From an uncultured Lachnospiraceae bacterium (lineage in GTDB: Bacteria > Bacillota > Clostridia > Lachnospirales > Lachnospiraceae), in NCBI GenBank assembly GCA_947382415.1, contig CANCYO010000093.1, positions 1 through 8,626 of the forward strand: 8,626 bases of DNA, in the 5' to 3' direction. The notes beneath the pieces are model-generated. The model worked only from the letters and a program-made list of their open reading frames with translations, was not told the origin of the DNA and did not search any database. Position numbers and translations under genes: made by a program. This document shows, piece by piece, positions 6,948-8,626 of the stretch (the first letter of the stretch is position 1; each line of letters starts with the position of its first letter).

Positions 6948-8513
6948 TCAGACCACAGATCTCACTTCCTCCGTCCGCATCTGCTGCTTCTTTCTCCTCT
7001 TGTCCGCATACATCATCTGATCCGCCACATCCCGGAAGTTTTCGTCCTCAAGCGGACAGAAACCTATGGCGTAACTGATGGGAACCGTACTGGAATGATT
7101 ATAGTCCCCGCACCGCTCCTCCAGATCGCGGATAAATCTCTCCGCGTCTTTGCTGTATAAGACCACAAACTCATCGCCGCCCTGTCTGTAGGCCCTTCCG
7201 TTCTCCCCCGCCGCGTCGGTCAGCAGGCGGGCAAAGCCCTGCAGCAGCTTATCTCCCGCCGAATGGCCGAGAGTGTCGTTGACGATCTTCAGGTTATTTA
7301 AATCCGCCATAAAATAATATACGGTTTCACCGCCCTGCCGCTTATCCGGATTTCTGTCTTCATGCGGATTTGCGCCTCTGTCCGTACTCAGCCGCTTTTC
7401 CAGATCCCGCTCTAGGGCATTGCGGTTATAAATATTTGTCAGATAATCGATATAGGCAAGGCGGCTGCCCGCCTCCGTGCAGAAAGCAATAATATTTCGC
7501 ATACAGCCATTCTTCGAGGCGGCGGCATCCCCCGAGAGCAGTCTGGTCTCAATACTTACGGTCTCTCTGCCGTACTGCTCTTCGATATTGACCCTGACAC
7601 TCTCCAGCACGATCCGCAGCTTCTCCTCAGCACTGCCGGTAAATGCCACACCGTTCTCGCAGACCCGGTATGCATACAGCCGGTATTGTTTTATCTGCCG
7701 GTAAATATCATTCAGAATCTGTACATCCTGCTTCCAGTCCAGGCTGTTCTCCGTCCTGGCAAGGCACAGAAGCGCCACCGTAAGCCTCTGTTTTTCAAAA
7801 TCAAATTCCTCCAGCACCTTTTCAAAGGAATATTGATTGAATAAAGGGGTCTTCTCATCCACATATTTTTCCGTGTTTTCATTACTCAGTATGAGTCCCA
7901 GAAGAATCATGGTGCAACAGACTACCTCCACCAGTGTCTCGGGGATCAGCATCTGAATAACTGCGGTGATCACAAAGAGCGGCACCGCCAGCAGGATCGC
8001 CATTCTCTTATCCCCGTCCAGTATCCTCCAGTAACGGAGGCAGTAATACAGGATCAGGACCAGATAGATCACCAGACTGCCGTACAGCGCATAGGCCTTG
8101 GGCCCCAGGGAATAATCCGTGGTCTCCCCATGGACATAAGTGATGGGCAGCACGAGGATTCCCACAGCCGACACCGCACAGGGAAGACTGTGCAGAAATC
8201 TCACCGCCCCTGAAAACTTCAGATTTATCTCCAGATAGCTCCTCATATAGATAAACAGCAGATATATATATGCCAGTATGGACATTAAATAAACAATATG
8301 CGCCAGCAGATTCACTGCCTCCGGCACCGTATCCCTGTGGTTCACCGTGCAGATGGTGATGAGATCAAAGGATGCATTGAAAAGAGCCGCAACAATGATC
8401 CATTGGAAAATTCTGGTAGACCTGACCGGAATATGGGGTTTTCTGTAATAAAATCCGGTCATGTATATCATGAATAAAAGACATGTGATGGATGTCTTAA
8501 CCAACGCCAGCAT
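6948..8513 (-). CDS. Seven-helix membrane diguanylate cyclase with GGDEF domain (521 aa)
   Basis: Predicted cyclic di-GMP synthase anchored in the membrane. Seven hydrophobic segments lie near residues 3-23, 36-56, 67-91, 106-127, 141-163, 170-190 and 193-211, probably a sensory module for an unknown signal. A cytoplasmic stretch (about 220-325) starts with TPLFNQYSFEKVLEE, reminiscent of the start of a GGDEF domain, but lacks catalytic motifs. The C-terminal domain (about 353-510) begins with DYLTNIYNRNALE and has FMADLNNLKIVND with D404, LGHSAGD and RQGGDEF with the motif at 445-449, so the active site looks intact. The usual inhibitory RxxD site before the motif is absent (GENG there), so product feedback through it is unlikely. 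The start is ATG at 8513, with AGGAGAGG 10 bases upstream; the longer frame to 8552 would contain this site. No partner gene is visible. Confidence 0.9.
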   Translation of the reverse strand: MLALVKTSITCLLFMIYMTGFYYRKPHIPVRSTRIFQWIIVAALFNASFDLITICTVNHRDTVPEAVNLLAHIVYLMSILAYIYLLFIYMRSYLEINLKFSGAVRFLHSLPCAVSAVGILVLPITYVHGETTDYSLGPKAYALYGSLVIYLVLILYYCLRYWRILDGDKRMAILLAVPLFVITAVIQMLIPETLVEVVCCTMILLGLILSNENTEKYVDEKTPLFNQYSFEKVLEEFDFEKQRLTVALLCLARTENSLDWKQDVQILNDIYRQIKQYRLYAYRVCENGVAFTGSAEEKLRIVLESVRVNIEEQYGRETVSIETRLLSGDAAASKNGCMRNIIAFCTEAGSRLAYIDYLTNIYNRNALERDLEKRLSTDRGANPHEDRNPDKRQGGETVYYFMADLNNLKIVNDTLGHSAGDKLLQGFARLLTDAAGENGRAYRQGGDEFVVLYSKDAERFIRDLEERCGDYNHSSTVPISYAIGFCPLEDENFRDVADQMMYADKRRKKQQMRTEEVRSVV

Positions 8514-8532
8514 AAAAACAAATCCTCTCCTT

Positions 8533-8570
8533 GCAAATACGCAATGTCGCAAATACAGACTGCCGCAAAT
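8533..8570 (-). repeat. Three ATTTGC direct repeats at 16-base spacing
   Basis: On the minus strand ATTTGC occurs at 8565-8570, 8549-8554 and 8533-8538, exactly 16 bases apart, each preceded by G or T-rich bases (GC, GT, GT). The last copy touches the ribosome binding site of the GGDEF gene. If transcription starts from the TATAAT at 8586-8591 they lie in the untranslated leader. They could bind a regulator or be a small tandem duplication. Confidence 0.5.
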
Positions 8571-8585
8571 GCAGATTACTTTTAT

Positions 8586-8591
8586 ATTATA
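8586..8591 (-). promoter_or_regulatory. Candidate -10 element of the GGDEF gene
   Basis: A perfect TATAAT on the minus strand, 72 bases before the ATG at 8513. No convincing -35 is seen 16-18 bases upstream, where the sequence is GC-rich, so the promoter may need an activator or may not be real. Confidence 0.35.
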
Positions 8592-8626
8592 TTTCCGATG
8601 TTACCGGCGGTGCCCCTGTTCAGCTT

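Noticed and set aside
6948..8552. Longer start of the membrane cyclase at TTG 8552
   Set aside because: The extension contains the AGGAGAGG ribosome binding site and the ATTTGC repeats; ATG 8513 follows that site at a usable distance and opens directly into the first membrane helix.
1..8626. CRISPR array, tRNA, rRNA, insertion sequence or phage attachment site
   Set aside because: No regularly spaced long repeats, cloverleaf-like sequence, transposase or integrase motifs were seen on either strand.

Overview
The window looks like a chromosomal segment of a Gram-positive anaerobe of the Clostridia, most likely near the Lachnospiraceae. This is an inference from the strong AGGAGG-type ribosome binding sites, the use of TTG and GTG starts next to ATG, the AT-rich spacers with near-consensus sigma-A promoters, and the style of the GGDEF and zinc-ribbon membrane proteins. 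All six supported genes lie on the minus strand, so they read from right to left.

Right end (6948-8626): a seven-helix membrane diguanylate cyclase with an intact GGDEF motif. A degenerate cyclase-like domain seems to sit between its membrane part and the catalytic domain. Its leader holds three ATTTGC repeats at 16-base spacing. Middle (6133-6881): a very AT-rich, single-gene unit encoding a zinc-ribbon membrane protein of unknown function. It has its own near-perfect promoter and a hairpin terminator behind it.

Left two thirds (49-6031): an RNA-repair operon. Order of transcription is hen1 (3'-terminal RNA ribose 2'-O-methyltransferase), pnkp (kinase-phosphatase-ligase), then two different nucleotidyltransferases of the RlaP/YcgL family (DNA polymerase beta fold). 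hen1 and pnkp overlap by 8 bases and the two nucleotidyltransferase genes by 11. An 84-base spacer separates the two pairs.

From what is known of the families, Pnkp phosphorylates the 5'-OH end and removes the phosphate from the 3' end of a ribotoxin-cut RNA. Hen1 methylates the 3'-terminal 2'-OH, and the Pnkp ligase, activated by Hen1, seals the break so that the same site cannot be cut again. The RlaP proteins are predicted nucleotidyltransferases, possibly adding or restoring nucleotides on damaged ends. The least described part is the tandem pair of diverged RlaP genes. They are visibly more AT-rich than hen1-pnkp, which suggests that the operon was assembled from modules of different origin. 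No toxin, CRISPR array, tRNA, rRNA or insertion sequence was seen.
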